Part shown: piece after piece, positions 15,942-24,147 of the stretch
How the letters are laid out: the number at the start of each line of letters is the position of its first letter
Position numbering within the stretch: position 1 is the first letter of the stretch
NCBI GenBank assembly: GCA_902489475.1
Contig: CABUAH010000017.1
Coordinates: 1-27,766 of the forward strand
Source: an uncultured Oscillospiraceae bacterium
Lineage (GTDB): Bacteria > Bacillota > Clostridia > Oscillospirales > Ruminococcaceae
Length of the DNA: 27,766 nt
Reading direction: 5' to 3'
Position numbers and translations under genes: made by a program
The notes under the pieces: model-generated
What the model was told of the DNA's origin: nothing
Database searches by the model: none
Seen by the model: the letters and a program-made list of their open reading frames with translations, nothing else

Positions 15942-16074
15942 AAGGGGCACCACCCCGTCATTCAACAAGTGAACGAGGGGCGAAGCCCCTTAGGGTTTCA
16001 GTAGGGGATTTAAGTCCCCTACTGAAAGACATAGATGGCCGCCACCTAAGAGGCGGGGACATCCGTTCACAGTT
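15942..16074. repeat. GC-rich multi-hairpin intergenic element
   Basis: About 130 bp filling the argR-recN gap, clearly richer in G+C than all DNA around it. Seen on the plus strand: an outer 7-bp stem GTGAACG (15969-15975) / CGTTCAC (16064-16070). This encloses three hairpins: AGGGGC-GAA-GCCCCT (15976-15990); a perfect 13-bp stem TTTCAGTAGGGGA / TCCCCTACTGAAA (15996-16008, 16015-16027); and GATG-CCGCC / GGCGG-CATC (16034-16063). Next to it, GGGG/CCCC (15944-15956) can form a small hairpin or pair alternatively with 15977-15989. The argR stop codon sits on one edge and the recN ribosome site just beyond the other. It looks like a miniature mobile or repetitive element, or a structured RNA in the mRNA; there is no second copy in this window. 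Confidence 0.7.
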
Positions 16075-16531
16075 ATAAAAATCGCTTTAATTTGTTTACC
16101 AGCTCGATTGCCGACTGTTCGCTTTTTAGTACAACAAAAATTGTATCGTCGCCGGCAATTGTTCCGACAACCAACTCAAAATTTGCATTGTCGAGCTTTG
16201 CACACACCGCCTGAGCCATTCCGGTATAGCACTTTATAACAACTATATTCATAGCAAAATTTACAGACATTACAGCCTGCGGAAAAATTTCCTTTAACAG
16301 CTCAATAGGATTTTTTCCGTCTTCTTTTAATCTTGCAGGAAGATCAAATCTATATCCGTTTATAGGATCATTGATTTTAATTATTGATAAATCTTTTATA
16401 TCCCTTGAGATTGTAGCTTGCGTTACATTAAAACCATAATCAGCAAGTTTGTTAATCAGCTCTTCCTGTCCGGAAATCTTATTCTCTGAAACAATTTTAA
16501 GTATAGCTTTTTGACGATCGGACTTTGACAT
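16073..16531 (-). CDS. argR: Arginine repressor ArgR/AhrC
   Basis: An arginine-responsive hexameric repressor of arginine biosynthesis and, in some Firmicutes, activator of catabolism. Seen: an N-terminal winged helix with the recognition helix block QATISRDIKDL (38-48) and a C-terminal oligomerisation/arginine-binding domain with GTIAGDDTIFVV (123-134), whose two Asp residues contact arginine in the family. 152 residues, typical. ATG 16531 follows GGAGGAAG. It starts 2 bp after nadK and sits in the conserved tlyA-nadK-argR-recN order. No ARG box can be assigned with confidence in the window. Confidence 0.95.
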   Translation of the reverse strand: MSKSDRQKAILKIVSENKISGQEELINKLADYGFNVTQATISRDIKDLSIIKINDPINGYRFDLPARLKEDGKNPIELLKEIFPQAVMSVNFAMNIVVIKCYTGMAQAVCAKLDNANFELVVGTIAGDDTIFVVLKSEQSAIELVNKLKRFL

Positions 16532-16533
16532 TT

Positions 16534-17415
16534 TTATTCTTCCTCCGAAATAGATTTAAGCGGTTTCATAAGCTTGTTAGTCACCGAATTAAAGAAACTT
16601 CCGCCTTTAATATCAATAAGCTCTATATAGCGGTCTGACAAAGAAATTTCAACAGAATCATCAGAAGTGATAGAATCGAGCTCTGTTCCGTCAGCAAATA
16701 TATTGAATAAATCATTACTGCTGCCGGACAATGAAAATCCAACTGTTAGTTTTGTGTTTTTTGAGAAAATAATTGTTCTCGACAAAAGAGTATGAGGACA
16801 TATCGGTGTGAATTCAAAACACTCCATATCCGGCTCAATAATCGGACCTCCTGCTGAAAGAGAATATGCCGTAGCACCTGTTGGCGTCGAAAAAATTACA
16901 CCGTCAGCTCTTATATGTGAAACAGGTATACCGTTTTTTATAACCGAAAAATCAGCAATCTTTGATTTACTTGGTTTTGAAATCACAACATCGTTAAGAA
17001 CTGTGTAGCTTTCTTTTCCGTCTTTTCTATTAACAACCACGTCAAGCATCATTCTTTTTTCTGTAGAAAAATTACCGTTAAGCAGATTATCCAAAAGCTC
17101 CAACTCGTTATATTCAAGATTAGCCATAAAACCAAGCCTTCCGCAGTTGATACCTAAAAGCTTTTTATTGCAAAGACATGCAAGATTTGAAGCAGATAGA
17201 ATTGTTCCGTCTCCACCGACAGCTATTATAATATCACATTTTTCTGCACAGGCTTCTTCATCGTCAAAAGTAACACCCGTGAGCCCGGAAAATTTTGCTT
17301 CATAAAACTCAGACATTAAAACGCATACTGAGTGAGAATAAAAAAACTTTGAAACAGAAACAACTGTATCATAACAGTTCTTTTTATCAAGATTAGGCAT
17401 TATAAATACATTCAT
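16534..17415 (-). CDS. nadK: NAD kinase
   Basis: Phosphorylates NAD to NADP with ATP or polyphosphate, in the cytoplasm. Seen: the GGDGT motif at residues 67-71 followed by ILSAS, the block CGRLGFMANL (91-100), NDVVISK, and the second conserved region TPTGATAYSLSAGGPI. A Pro-His segment (CPHTLLSRTII) follows as in the family. 293 residues, normal. It lies between tlyA and argR, the usual clostridial place; in Bacillus subtilis this cluster lacks nadK. ATG 17415 is behind an AAAGGA ribosome site, and the stop is 2 bp before argR. Confidence 0.95.
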   Translation of the reverse strand: MNVFIMPNLDKKNCYDTVVSVSKFFYSHSVCVLMSEFYEAKFSGLTGVTFDDEEACAEKCDIIIAVGGDGTILSASNLACLCNKKLLGINCGRLGFMANLEYNELELLDNLLNGNFSTEKRMMLDVVVNRKDGKESYTVLNDVVISKPSKSKIADFSVIKNGIPVSHIRADGVIFSTPTGATAYSLSAGGPIIEPDMECFEFTPICPHTLLSRTIIFSKNTKLTVGFSLSGSSNDLFNIFADGTELDSITSDDSVEISLSDRYIELIDIKGGSFFNSVTNKLMKPLKSISEEE

Positions 17416-17439
17416 AGTATAAGTCCTTTCCTAAATGTT

Positions 17440-18231
17440 TTATCTCACATTTTCAAAAGCGTTTTTAACAATTGCAGCAATGTCTATGTTCATGCTTTCG
17501 CCGAAATTAGCTAAATGTATAAGATATTCTTTATTACCGTCTCCGCCTGCAATCGGAGAATAGATTACTGACTTTACAGATAAGCCGACGCTCTTACATT
17601 CATTACAAATTTTATTAAGAGAATAAATATGATCTTTTTGATTCTTTACTATTCCCTTTTTGTTAAGCGCACTTTTGCCTGCTTCAAACTGAGGCTTTAG
17701 AAGCACCACTGCTTCTCCGTTCGGTTTTAATATGCTTTTTATAGGCTTTGAAGCATAACTCAACGAGATAAAAGATAGATCAGCACAGACAAAATCCATT
17801 CTTTCATCAAAAGTATTTTCATCTATATCTCTGACATTCATTCCCTCTATATTTAAAACCCTGTTGTCATCTTTAAGCTTTTCATCAAGCTGATCTCTTC
17901 CTACATCGACAGCATAAACTTTTTTCGCACCGTTTTGAAGCAAACAATCAGTAAAGCCACCTGTTGAAGCACCCAGATCAGCACACACAAGTCCGTTTAT
18001 ATTCAGAGAAAAATTAGTTATAGCTGACTTTAGCTTATATCCGCCCCGTCCTACAAATTCAGGAGCTTTTGAAATGACATCAATTTTGTCATTATCATCT
18101 ACTAAGACAGATGATTTTTTTACAACAGCTCCGTTTAAAGATACCTCTCCTGATTCTATAGCTTTTTGAGAATAGGTTCTGCTTTTGAAGAAACCCTTTG
18201 TAGTTAAGTATACATCAAGTCTTATTTTCAT
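17440..18231 (-). CDS. tlyA: TlyA family rRNA (cytidine-2'-O)-methyltransferase
   Basis: A TlyA/YqxC-family protein: an S4 RNA-binding domain (RLDVYLTTKGFFKSRTYSQK, first ~60 residues) joined to an FtsJ-like methyltransferase with the SAM motif DLGASTGGFTDCLL, then VYAVDVG, ADLSFISL and LKPQFEAGK. The older label hemolysin A is misleading; mycobacterial TlyA methylates 16S and 23S rRNA. Start: ATG 18231 (or the adjacent ATG 18234) gives MKIRLDVYL, the family N-terminus, 263 residues, with AAGG upstream. The open frame continues 31 codons further only because it overlaps dxs. The overlap with dxs is 17 bp, so translation is probably coupled. Confidence 0.92.
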   Translation of the reverse strand: MKIRLDVYLTTKGFFKSRTYSQKAIESGEVSLNGAVVKKSSVLVDDNDKIDVISKAPEFVGRGGYKLKSAITNFSLNINGLVCADLGASTGGFTDCLLQNGAKKVYAVDVGRDQLDEKLKDDNRVLNIEGMNVRDIDENTFDERMDFVCADLSFISLSYASKPIKSILKPNGEAVVLLKPQFEAGKSALNKKGIVKNQKDHIYSLNKICNECKSVGLSVKSVIYSPIAGGDGNKEYLIHLANFGESMNIDIAAIVKNAFENVR

Positions 18232-20074
18232 CATAATCTGCCTTAATAGTATTGTAAATTTCATTACCGGATAACCCGACCGAATCAAGAGCTTGTGCAA
18301 CAGAGGACTGCTTAACAAAATCATTTACAGCAAAAATTTTAACGTTGTTGCTTAGCGATGCTGCCTTTTGGGCAATTGAGCCGTTTAACATACCCTCTTC
18401 AAAGAAATAAATGTTTTCGTATTCAGATATTATATCAAGTACTTGTTCTTTTATCGGGAAAACTTGCACAAGCTTTAAGACATCTATTTTAACTCCGTCA
18501 TCTACAAGCATTTCTCTTGCCTTTAAGACCTCGTTATATAACCGTCCATATGTTACAACAAGCGCTTTACCGTTGTCTTTGCTGTATTTAAATGAAGTAG
18601 AAACATAATCATTATCATTTGATTTGTCACGGCCTCTTGGGTATCTTATACAAACAATGCCGTCATCGCAATTTACAGCTTTAATAATACATTTTCTAAG
18701 CTCACAGTAATTGCTCGGAGAATAAACCAAAACGCCGGGAATTGACGTCAAAAAAGGAATATCAAACAAGCCCTGATGAGTTTCTCCATCTTCACCTACT
18801 ATCCCTGCTCTGTCTACACCAATTACAATATGAGTTTTAGTTATAGCTAAATCGTGAATCAGTTGATCATATCCTCGTTGCAAAAAAGACGAATACACCG
18901 CAAAAACGGGTATCATTCCTGCATTAGAAAGACCGGCTGCGAATGTTAAGGCGTGCTGCTCGGCAATACCTACGTCAAAAAATCTTTTAGGAAATTTTCT
19001 CGCAAATTTATCAAGCCCTGTTCCGTATTTCATTGCCGCCGTTACAGCACAAATTCGGTTGTCCTTTGAAGCAAGCTTTGTTATCGTTTCACCAAATACT
19101 GCGGAAAAACTATCAGAAGATACAACATCAGGGTTCCCGGTATCAAGATCGAATGCACTCACTCCATGATATCCTCCCGGATTTTTCTCAGCCGGCTGAT
19201 ATCCTTTTCCTTTAACTGTATTGACGTGAACAACAACAGGACCGCCGATTGATTTTGCCGCTTCTAAAGCAAGCTCAACTTCCTCTACATTATGTCCGTC
19301 TACAGGTCCAACAAACTTAAATCCCAAATCTTCAAAAAGCGTAGGCGTATTGTTTCTCAAAACCATGTTTTTTACTGCGTTTTTTGATGCCTTCATAGTC
19401 TTTTTCAAAGGATTTCCGATAAGCGGTGTTTTATCAAGTACTTTTTCAACTACGCCCTTTGTTTTTATATAGTGCTGTTTTGTTCTGAGCGCAGACAAAT
19501 ACTTGGCAAGACCTCCGACATTTTTAGAAATAGACATCTCGTTGTGATTAATTATAACAATTATGTTAGTATCGCTTTTTCCTGCATTATTAAGTCCCTC
19601 AAAAAACAAACCACCTGTTGCGGCACCGTCGCCCAATACAGCAACAGCATAGTTATTAAGACCTTTTAATTTAAAGGAATACGAATATCCGAGTGCCGCT
19701 GATACGGATGTAGAGCTGTGACCTGAAATAAAAGCATCATGCACCGACTCGTCAGGTCTGCAAAAGCCCGACAAACCACCTTTTTGCCTTAATGTGCTGA
19801 ATTTATCATAGCGTCCTGTTAAAAGCTTGTGGTTGTAAGATTGATGACCTACATCCCATACTATTTTGTCGTTAGGTGAATCAAACACCCGATGAATAGC
19901 AATTGTAAGTTCAACTGTTCCAAGATTAGACGCAAGATGACCACCGTTTTCAGATACGGTTTTTATAAGTATGTCACGCATTTGCTGTGCTAAAACATTA
20001 CACTCTGCGTAACTTAATTTTTTTAAATCACCCGGAAGATCAAGCCTTTCGAGTATATTATCACAATCTGTCAT
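18215..20074 (-). CDS. dxs: 1-deoxy-D-xylulose-5-phosphate synthase
   Basis: A thiamine-diphosphate enzyme that joins pyruvate and glyceraldehyde-3-phosphate to DXP, the entry step of the MEP isoprenoid pathway. Seen: GGHLASNLG (44-52, with the catalytic-site His46), the Mg/TPP motif GDGA (148-151) with N176 in INHNEMSIS, and the pyrimidine-domain block DVGIAEQHALTFAAGL with the conserved Glu, followed by DRAGIVGEDGETHQG. 619 residues, full length. ATG 20074 is behind AAGGA. It follows ispA by 18 bp, so two isoprenoid genes are made together. Its last 17 bp overlap tlyA. Confidence 0.97.
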   Translation of the reverse strand: MTDCDNILERLDLPGDLKKLSYAECNVLAQQMRDILIKTVSENGGHLASNLGTVELTIAIHRVFDSPNDKIVWDVGHQSYNHKLLTGRYDKFSTLRQKGGLSGFCRPDESVHDAFISGHSSTSVSAALGYSYSFKLKGLNNYAVAVLGDGAATGGLFFEGLNNAGKSDTNIIVIINHNEMSISKNVGGLAKYLSALRTKQHYIKTKGVVEKVLDKTPLIGNPLKKTMKASKNAVKNMVLRNNTPTLFEDLGFKFVGPVDGHNVEEVELALEAAKSIGGPVVVHVNTVKGKGYQPAEKNPGGYHGVSAFDLDTGNPDVVSSDSFSAVFGETITKLASKDNRICAVTAAMKYGTGLDKFARKFPKRFFDVGIAEQHALTFAAGLSNAGMIPVFAVYSSFLQRGYDQLIHDLAITKTHIVIGVDRAGIVGEDGETHQGLFDIPFLTSIPGVLVYSPSNYCELRKCIIKAVNCDDGIVCIRYPRGRDKSNDNDYVSTSFKYSKDNGKALVVTYGRLYNEVLKAREMLVDDGVKIDVLKLVQVFPIKEQVLDIISEYENIYFFEEGMLNGSIAQKAASLSNNVKIFAVNDFVKQSSVAQALDSVGLSGNEIYNTIKADYDENKT

Positions 20075-20092
20075 TTTTACTATTCCTTGATT

Positions 20093-20971
20093 TTAATTTT
20101 GTCTTGTCAAAAGCTCAACTGTAAAAGCTTTTAAAGCATCAGAATATTCAAAATGCTCTAAGCAGTTTAAAGCGGCGTTTGTATAACCTTCAGCAAGCTC
20201 CTTCGCTTTGTCTAAACCGTAAAGCGAAACGAAGGTAGTTTTATTATTTTTCTCATCACTGCCGATCGGTTTTCCAAGCTTTTCAAAGCTTCCCTCGACA
20301 TCTAAAATATCATCAACTATTTGAAAGGCAAGTCCTAAGTTGTATGCGTATTCTTTTGCATAAACAATCATGTCTTTTCTATCAGCTAAAACGCAACCCA
20401 TCTCACAGGCTGCACTGATGAGTGCACCTGTTTTCTTGCTTTGAAGCTCCTTTAAAGTATCTAAAGTAATTTCTTTGTTTTCACTTTCAATATCAATTAT
20501 CTGACCGCCTATCATGCCATATGAGCCTGCGGCTTTAGACAAAATATCAGTGAGTTCGATCGCCTTTATGCTATCTATAACATTTTTCTTGAATCCGTCA
20601 CTTATTCGCTCAAATGCCAAAAACGTAAGTGCATCTCCGGCAAGCAAAGCAGTCGCTTCACCAAATTGTTTGTGACATGACGGTTTACCCCTTCTGTAAT
20701 CGTCATCATCCATACAAGGCAAATCATCGTGAATAAGAGAAAAACAATGTACCATCTCAATAGACGTTGAAATGTCTATAAAGCTATCATATTCACCTTT
20801 GCAGGCTTCGCAAAACAAAAGAATCAAAAGAGGTCTTATACGCTTTCCTCCGCCTGTTAAAGAATATTCCTCAGCATCAAGAACAGATTTAATCAAATCT
20901 GGCTTATCTAAAAAACAAGACTTCAAAGAGGCGTTAATTTTATCAGTTAAATCGTTAATTTTCGTGTTCAT
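20093..20971 (-). CDS. ispA: Polyprenyl (farnesyl/geranylgeranyl) diphosphate synthase
   Basis: A trans-prenyltransferase of the IspA type that condenses DMAPP/IPP to farnesyl (or geranylgeranyl) diphosphate. Seen: GGKRIRP (41-47), the first Asp-rich motif DDLPCMD (82-88) with DDDYRRGKPS after it, the KTG (180-182), and the second Asp-rich motif QIVDDILD (217-224). 292 residues, typical of IspA/FPPS. The residues before the first motif (HCFSLIHDD) are of the short-chain FPPS style, favouring C15, but chain length cannot be settled from sequence alone. Its ATG overlaps the xseB stop (TAATG). Confidence 0.94.
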   Translation of the reverse strand: MNTKINDLTDKINASLKSCFLDKPDLIKSVLDAEEYSLTGGGKRIRPLLILLFCEACKGEYDSFIDISTSIEMVHCFSLIHDDLPCMDDDDYRRGKPSCHKQFGEATALLAGDALTFLAFERISDGFKKNVIDSIKAIELTDILSKAAGSYGMIGGQIIDIESENKEITLDTLKELQSKKTGALISAACEMGCVLADRKDMIVYAKEYAYNLGLAFQIVDDILDVEGSFEKLGKPIGSDEKNNKTTFVSLYGLDKAKELAEGYTNAALNCLEHFEYSDALKAFTVELLTRQN

Positions 20972-21156
20972 TATAATGTTTCACCGCCGTCTATTTTTTC
21001 TATTTCGAGCTTTGCATTATCAAGTGCCGACTTACATTCTTTTGCTAAAATAACGCCTCTTTTGTATAAATTTAAAGATTCATCTAAATCAAGCTCCCCT
21101 TTTTCAAGAGCCTTAATTATTTTCTCAAGTTCAGAAAGATTCTTTTCAAAGTCCAT
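20971..21156 (-). CDS. xseB: Exodeoxyribonuclease VII small subunit
   Basis: The small subunit of exonuclease VII, several copies of which bind XseA through a helical hairpin. Seen: FEKNLSELEKIIKALEKGE and LDESLNLYKRGVILAKEC, the standard XseB pattern of two helices, ending in KIDGGETL. 61 residues. ATG 21156 is chosen, with AAGAGG six bases upstream; a TTG at 21174 in the same frame would add six residues rich in Lys and Glu and lies on the ribosome site. It starts 27 bp after xseA and its stop overlaps the ispA start by one base. Confidence 0.94.
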   Translation of the reverse strand: MDFEKNLSELEKIIKALEKGELDLDESLNLYKRGVILAKECKSALDNAKLEIEKIDGGETL

Positions 21157-21183
21157 TTTTTCCTCTTCTTTCAATAAATAAGT

Positions 21184-22365
21184 TTATATAATTTCAGCTT
21201 TTCTTTTTCCGTTTGCAAATGTGATTTCCACTATGTCTTTCGTATCAACCGCATTGCTGTCGGTCACCGCTTTTCCGTCCTTTTGAGTAATTGAATATCC
21301 TCTTAAAAGGACATTAAGCGGACTTAATGCTTCAAGATTAGACGCAAGCGATGAAAAATAAGCAGCATTCTTATTTATGTAATTGTCAACAGCAGTCTTA
21401 AGCCGCTTATCAAGCGATACAAACCTTTGCAGATTAAATTCGTATTGCTTCTGCGGTGAGAGCAGAATGCATTGCTGATAAAGTGTATTTAAACGGCTTG
21501 CACACTTGTTCACAAGTGTGTTTTGAGCGGTATAAAGACGCTTAAGGCTGCTGTCAAGTGCTGCATACAGTTCTCTTACATCAGGTACTGCTACCTCCGC
21601 CGCCGCAGATGGAGTCGGCACTCTTAAATCTGCGGTCATATCGCAAATTGTAAAATCCGTTTCATGACCAACCGCACTTATGCACGGAGTTTTTAAATTA
21701 AATACTGCATCAGCAACTATCTCAGAATCAAAACAAGATAAATCCTCGTTTGAACCTCCGCCCCTTGCAATAATTAAAGTATCTAAGTTATAGCTGTCGG
21801 CAATTCTTAATGCTGAAGCTACAGACTCAGGCGCTGCAGCTCCCTGAACTGTTGCATGAAAAATATAAACTTTGACAACAGGATACCGTCTTGAGATTAT
21901 ATTTAAAATATCCTGCAATGCAGCAGAGGTTTTTGAAGCTATAATGCCAATTGCTTTAGGCATTCTGACAATGGCTTTCTTGCGGTCAGGACTAAAGTAT
22001 CCTTGAGCATACAGCTTTTTCTTAAGACTTTCTAAGCTCTTAGAATATCCTCCCTCACCAACAGCCATTATATCCCTGACGATTATTTGGTATGATCCGT
22101 CTTTTTCGTATAAATCAAATTCACCGTATACAACAACTTTAACGCCATCTGAAAACGATGTTTTTAAATTTTTTGCATTGCCGGCAAACATTACGCAACG
22201 TATAAGCGAGAATTCATCTTTTAAAGAAAAATAGATGTGTCCGCTCATGGTTTTTCTAAAATTCGAGATTTCTCCTGTTACAGATATTCCTTTGAGCTTT
22301 TGATCGCCTTTGATTTTACTTGCAATATATCTGTTTATCTGAGAAACTGTGAGAATAGACGCCAT
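21184..22365 (-). CDS. xseA: Exodeoxyribonuclease VII large subunit
   Basis: The catalytic subunit of exonuclease VII, which degrades single-stranded DNA from both ends. Seen: an N-terminal OB fold (TVSQINRYIASKIK, then GEISNFRKTMSGHIYFSLKD), a nuclease core with IGIIASKTSAALQDI, the ARGGGSNEDLSCFD motif and SAVGHETDFTICD, then an alpha-helical C-terminal arm shorter than in E. coli (393 versus 456 residues), as usual in Firmicutes. ATG 22365 follows directly on the stop of the TsaD-like gene. xseB comes 27 bp after it, so both subunits are made together. Confidence 0.96.
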   Translation of the reverse strand: MASILTVSQINRYIASKIKGDQKLKGISVTGEISNFRKTMSGHIYFSLKDEFSLIRCVMFAGNAKNLKTSFSDGVKVVVYGEFDLYEKDGSYQIIVRDIMAVGEGGYSKSLESLKKKLYAQGYFSPDRKKAIVRMPKAIGIIASKTSAALQDILNIISRRYPVVKVYIFHATVQGAAAPESVASALRIADSYNLDTLIIARGGGSNEDLSCFDSEIVADAVFNLKTPCISAVGHETDFTICDMTADLRVPTPSAAAEVAVPDVRELYAALDSSLKRLYTAQNTLVNKCASRLNTLYQQCILLSPQKQYEFNLQRFVSLDKRLKTAVDNYINKNAAYFSSLASNLEALSPLNVLLRGYSITQKDGKAVTDSNAVDTKDIVEITFANGKRKAEII

Positions 22366-23313
22366 TTATATCAATCCTTTTATATATGCGGCATAAAGAC
22401 ATACGCCGTATGCATTGTCGCAGGAAAAATCAGGTTTTGCAAAATAAGCGTTTTCAAATTCATTTTTTATAAGGCGAGCAATTATTTTATTGGACATAAC
22501 TCCTCCTGCAAAAATAATCGGCAAGTCACCTCGTTTATTAATTTGATACTGAGTCATCAACCTCAAAGCAGTATAAATATACTCTATGCAAAAAGCAGCT
22601 ATGTCTTCCCTGCTCTCGTTTTTTATAAACATTTCCCTGCATTTGTTTTCTACTCCTGAGAGCGAACAATTGCCGTTCAAAATCATTGTGTTAATTTTAA
22701 AATGCTTGTCCGATTTTTCGGCAAGCCTTTCAAGTTCTGCTCCGCATGGAAAATTAAGTCCAAGCATTACGCCGACCCGATCAACCGCTTGACCTGCTTT
22801 AAGATCGCTCGATTTAGCAACAGGTGTAACTAAAACTTCTCCGTTTTTATCAAAATCCACATATACGCAGTCAGTAGTTCCGCCGCTTACATGAAATGCC
22901 AAAAACGGTTGACGATTTAGAATCAAATCGAACCGTTTTGCTGAATATGCCGCTGCAAAAATATGTCCTAACTGGTGTGTTGTTTTTATATATTCACACT
23001 TTAAAGCGTAAGAAATACATTTACCTGTATTACATCCGACTAAAAAACACGGCATATATGAGTTATCCTGCCCGGTAGGCGAAACTGAAGCGCATACTAA
23101 ATCTATGGGCAGCGAAACTTTTGACATCAGCCGGTTTAGTACCTCATTTAGCCGTTTTGTATGGTGAAAGACTGCATCAGACTGCCTTATTCCACGCTCT
23201 CCGCTTTTAACCGGCAAAAGCATTTTTTCACCTAAAAGAGTTTTTGAATTGCTGTCAAAAAGAGCCGCAGAGGTTGTATAATTGCTTGTGTCAATTCCCA
23301 ATATCAAAGACAC
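22366..23313 (-). CDS. TsaD/Kae1-like paralog (peptidase M22 family)
   Basis: A 315-residue protein of the Kae1/TsaD ASKHA fold, often labelled O-sialoglycoprotein endopeptidase. Seen: phosphate-1 loop ILGIDTSNYTTSAAL (4-18), the metal pair H113 and H117 (THQLGH), phosphate-2 loop VSGGTTD (142-148), KAGQAVDRVGVMLGL (172-186), and the C-terminal AGGVMSN plus CDNA block. So the nucleotide and metal sites of TsaD are all present. Other parts differ: the TsaD segment HxxYGG is replaced by GERGIRQSDAVFHH (38-51). It is therefore likely a paralog and not the tRNA t6A enzyme itself, with unknown role. GTG start at 23313 behind AAGGAG. It sits where folD lies in Bacillus subtilis (nusB-folD-xseA). 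Confidence 0.85.
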   Translation of the reverse strand: MSLILGIDTSNYTTSAALFDSNSKTLLGEKMLLPVKSGERGIRQSDAVFHHTKRLNEVLNRLMSKVSLPIDLVCASVSPTGQDNSYMPCFLVGCNTGKCISYALKCEYIKTTHQLGHIFAAAYSAKRFDLILNRQPFLAFHVSGGTTDCVYVDFDKNGEVLVTPVAKSSDLKAGQAVDRVGVMLGLNFPCGAELERLAEKSDKHFKINTMILNGNCSLSGVENKCREMFIKNESREDIAAFCIEYIYTALRLMTQYQINKRGDLPIIFAGGVMSNKIIARLIKNEFENAYFAKPDFSCDNAYGVCLYAAYIKGLI

Positions 23314-23315
23314 GG

Positions 23316-23711
23316 CTAAAGACTCCTTGAAAATGCACCGAGGACTCCGTTTACAAACTTAACGTCGGTTTCCAAACCATATTTTTTTACAAGCTTAATC
23401 GCTTCGGAAACAGCTACATTTGTAGGAATTTTTTCATCATATAAAATCTCTGCAACGCCGATGCTTATTGCTGCAACATGAAGCTTTGGGATTCTGGAAA
23501 ATGCCCTCTTTTCACTAAAACGCTGAATCGTATCGTTAATATCCTTGCTATTATCAATAATACTGCTTACAAGCTTTCTAGTTTTATTTCCAAGATCTAT
23601 ATTATCAAGTTCCCCCGCTATTTCAAAAAGCTCTTCAGCAGATTTATTTAAAAACATATTCTCAAAAACAATTAAAAAAGCAGATTCCCGATAGCTAAGT
23701 TTTTCCGTCAT
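23316..23711 (-). CDS. nusB: Transcription antitermination factor NusB
   Basis: An all-helical RNA-binding factor that joins NusE (S10) on boxA RNA for rRNA antitermination. Seen: the helix pattern SYRESAFLIVFENMF at the start, then RIPKLHVAAISIGVAEILYDEKIPTNVAVSEAIKLVKKYG, which matches the NusB core (R-x-x-LR-A-E-L, P-x-x-V-x-I-N-E-A-V-x-L-A-K), and DVKFVNGVLGAF at the end. 131 residues from ATG 23711, which has AAAGGA about ten bases upstream. A GTG at 23720 in frame is only one base from that site, so is less likely. It is 24 bp downstream of asp23. Confidence 0.93.
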   Translation of the reverse strand: MTEKLSYRESAFLIVFENMFLNKSAEELFEIAGELDNIDLGNKTRKLVSSIIDNSKDINDTIQRFSEKRAFSRIPKLHVAAISIGVAEILYDEKIPTNVAVSEAIKLVKKYGLETDVKFVNGVLGAFSRSL

Positions 23712-23734
23712 CTTTTCCACGTCCTTTTAGTAAA

Positions 23735-24067
23735 TTATGATATACAATCAGCAAGAGTAATATGCACTTTACTTACAACAGCATTAGTCATTTCCTGTAT
23801 AGTCTTTTTAATGTTATTTTGCATACTTTCACAAATAGCAGCGATATTTGAGCCTTTTTTCATATTGATTGAAACAAAGACTTCAATTACTCCGTTTTTA
23901 AAATTAATTTTAACTCCATGTCTTACAAGCTTAGGTGAAATTTTTCCCAAAAGCTTATTTTCCTTTATTTCAATAATTTCAGCTCCGTCAGTTTCAGAAA
24001 TTATTTTTTCAACGATCGTTACTATGCTGTCTTTACTGATGCTGAAAGCTGTATTTGAATCAAACAT
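23735..24067 (-). CDS. Asp23/Gls24 family protein (YqhY-like)
   Basis: An Asp23/Gls24 (DUF322) protein of 110 residues. In Bacillus subtilis the gene next to nusB in this cluster is yqhY, tied to control of acetyl-CoA carboxylase, so a YqhY-like role is a fair inference. Seen: the AFSISKDSIVTIVEKIISE start, then two beta-rich segments (VKINFKNGVIEVFVSINMKKGSNI) and the closing helix with VSKVHITLADC. ATG 24067 is behind a perfect AGGAGG (24074-24079). The frame is open 11 codons more, but that stretch is taken by the leader hairpin. First gene of the asp23-recN operon, with its own promoter. Confidence 0.88.
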   Translation of the reverse strand: MFDSNTAFSISKDSIVTIVEKIISETDGAEIIEIKENKLLGKISPKLVRHGVKINFKNGVIEVFVSINMKKGSNIAAICESMQNNIKKTIQEMTNAVVSKVHITLADCIS

Positions 24068-24081
24068 TTTAAACCTCCTGC

Positions 24082-24098
24082 GTTTGCTGAAAGCAAAC
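24082..24098 (-). promoter_or_regulatory. Leader hairpin next to the asp23 ribosome site
   Basis: A perfect 7-bp stem GTTTGCT / AGCAAAC with a three-base loop, in the leader of asp23, two bases upstream of its AGGAGG. It could protect the leader or hold the ribosome site open; no T-run follows, so it is not a terminator. Confidence 0.5.
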
Positions 24099-24147
24099 AT
24101 ATTTTAATATCGCAACGCTAATAAATTAATTTGATATACACATATGT

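Noticed and set aside
15927..15968. A 14-codon N-terminal extension of recN in the same frame.
   Set aside because: It runs into the GC-rich hairpin element and past the AAGGAG ribosome site that serves ATG 15926; the family begins at MLKELYIENL.
15969..16070. A tRNA gene, because the element has a 7-bp outer stem and three arms.
   Set aside because: Arm lengths (6, 13 and 9 bp), loop sizes and the lack of a proper T-loop and anticodon arm do not fit a tRNA.
18232..18324. A 31-residue hydrophobic N-terminal extension of tlyA.
   Set aside because: It is the antiphase reading of the dxs C-terminus; the S4 domain begins at ATG 18231.
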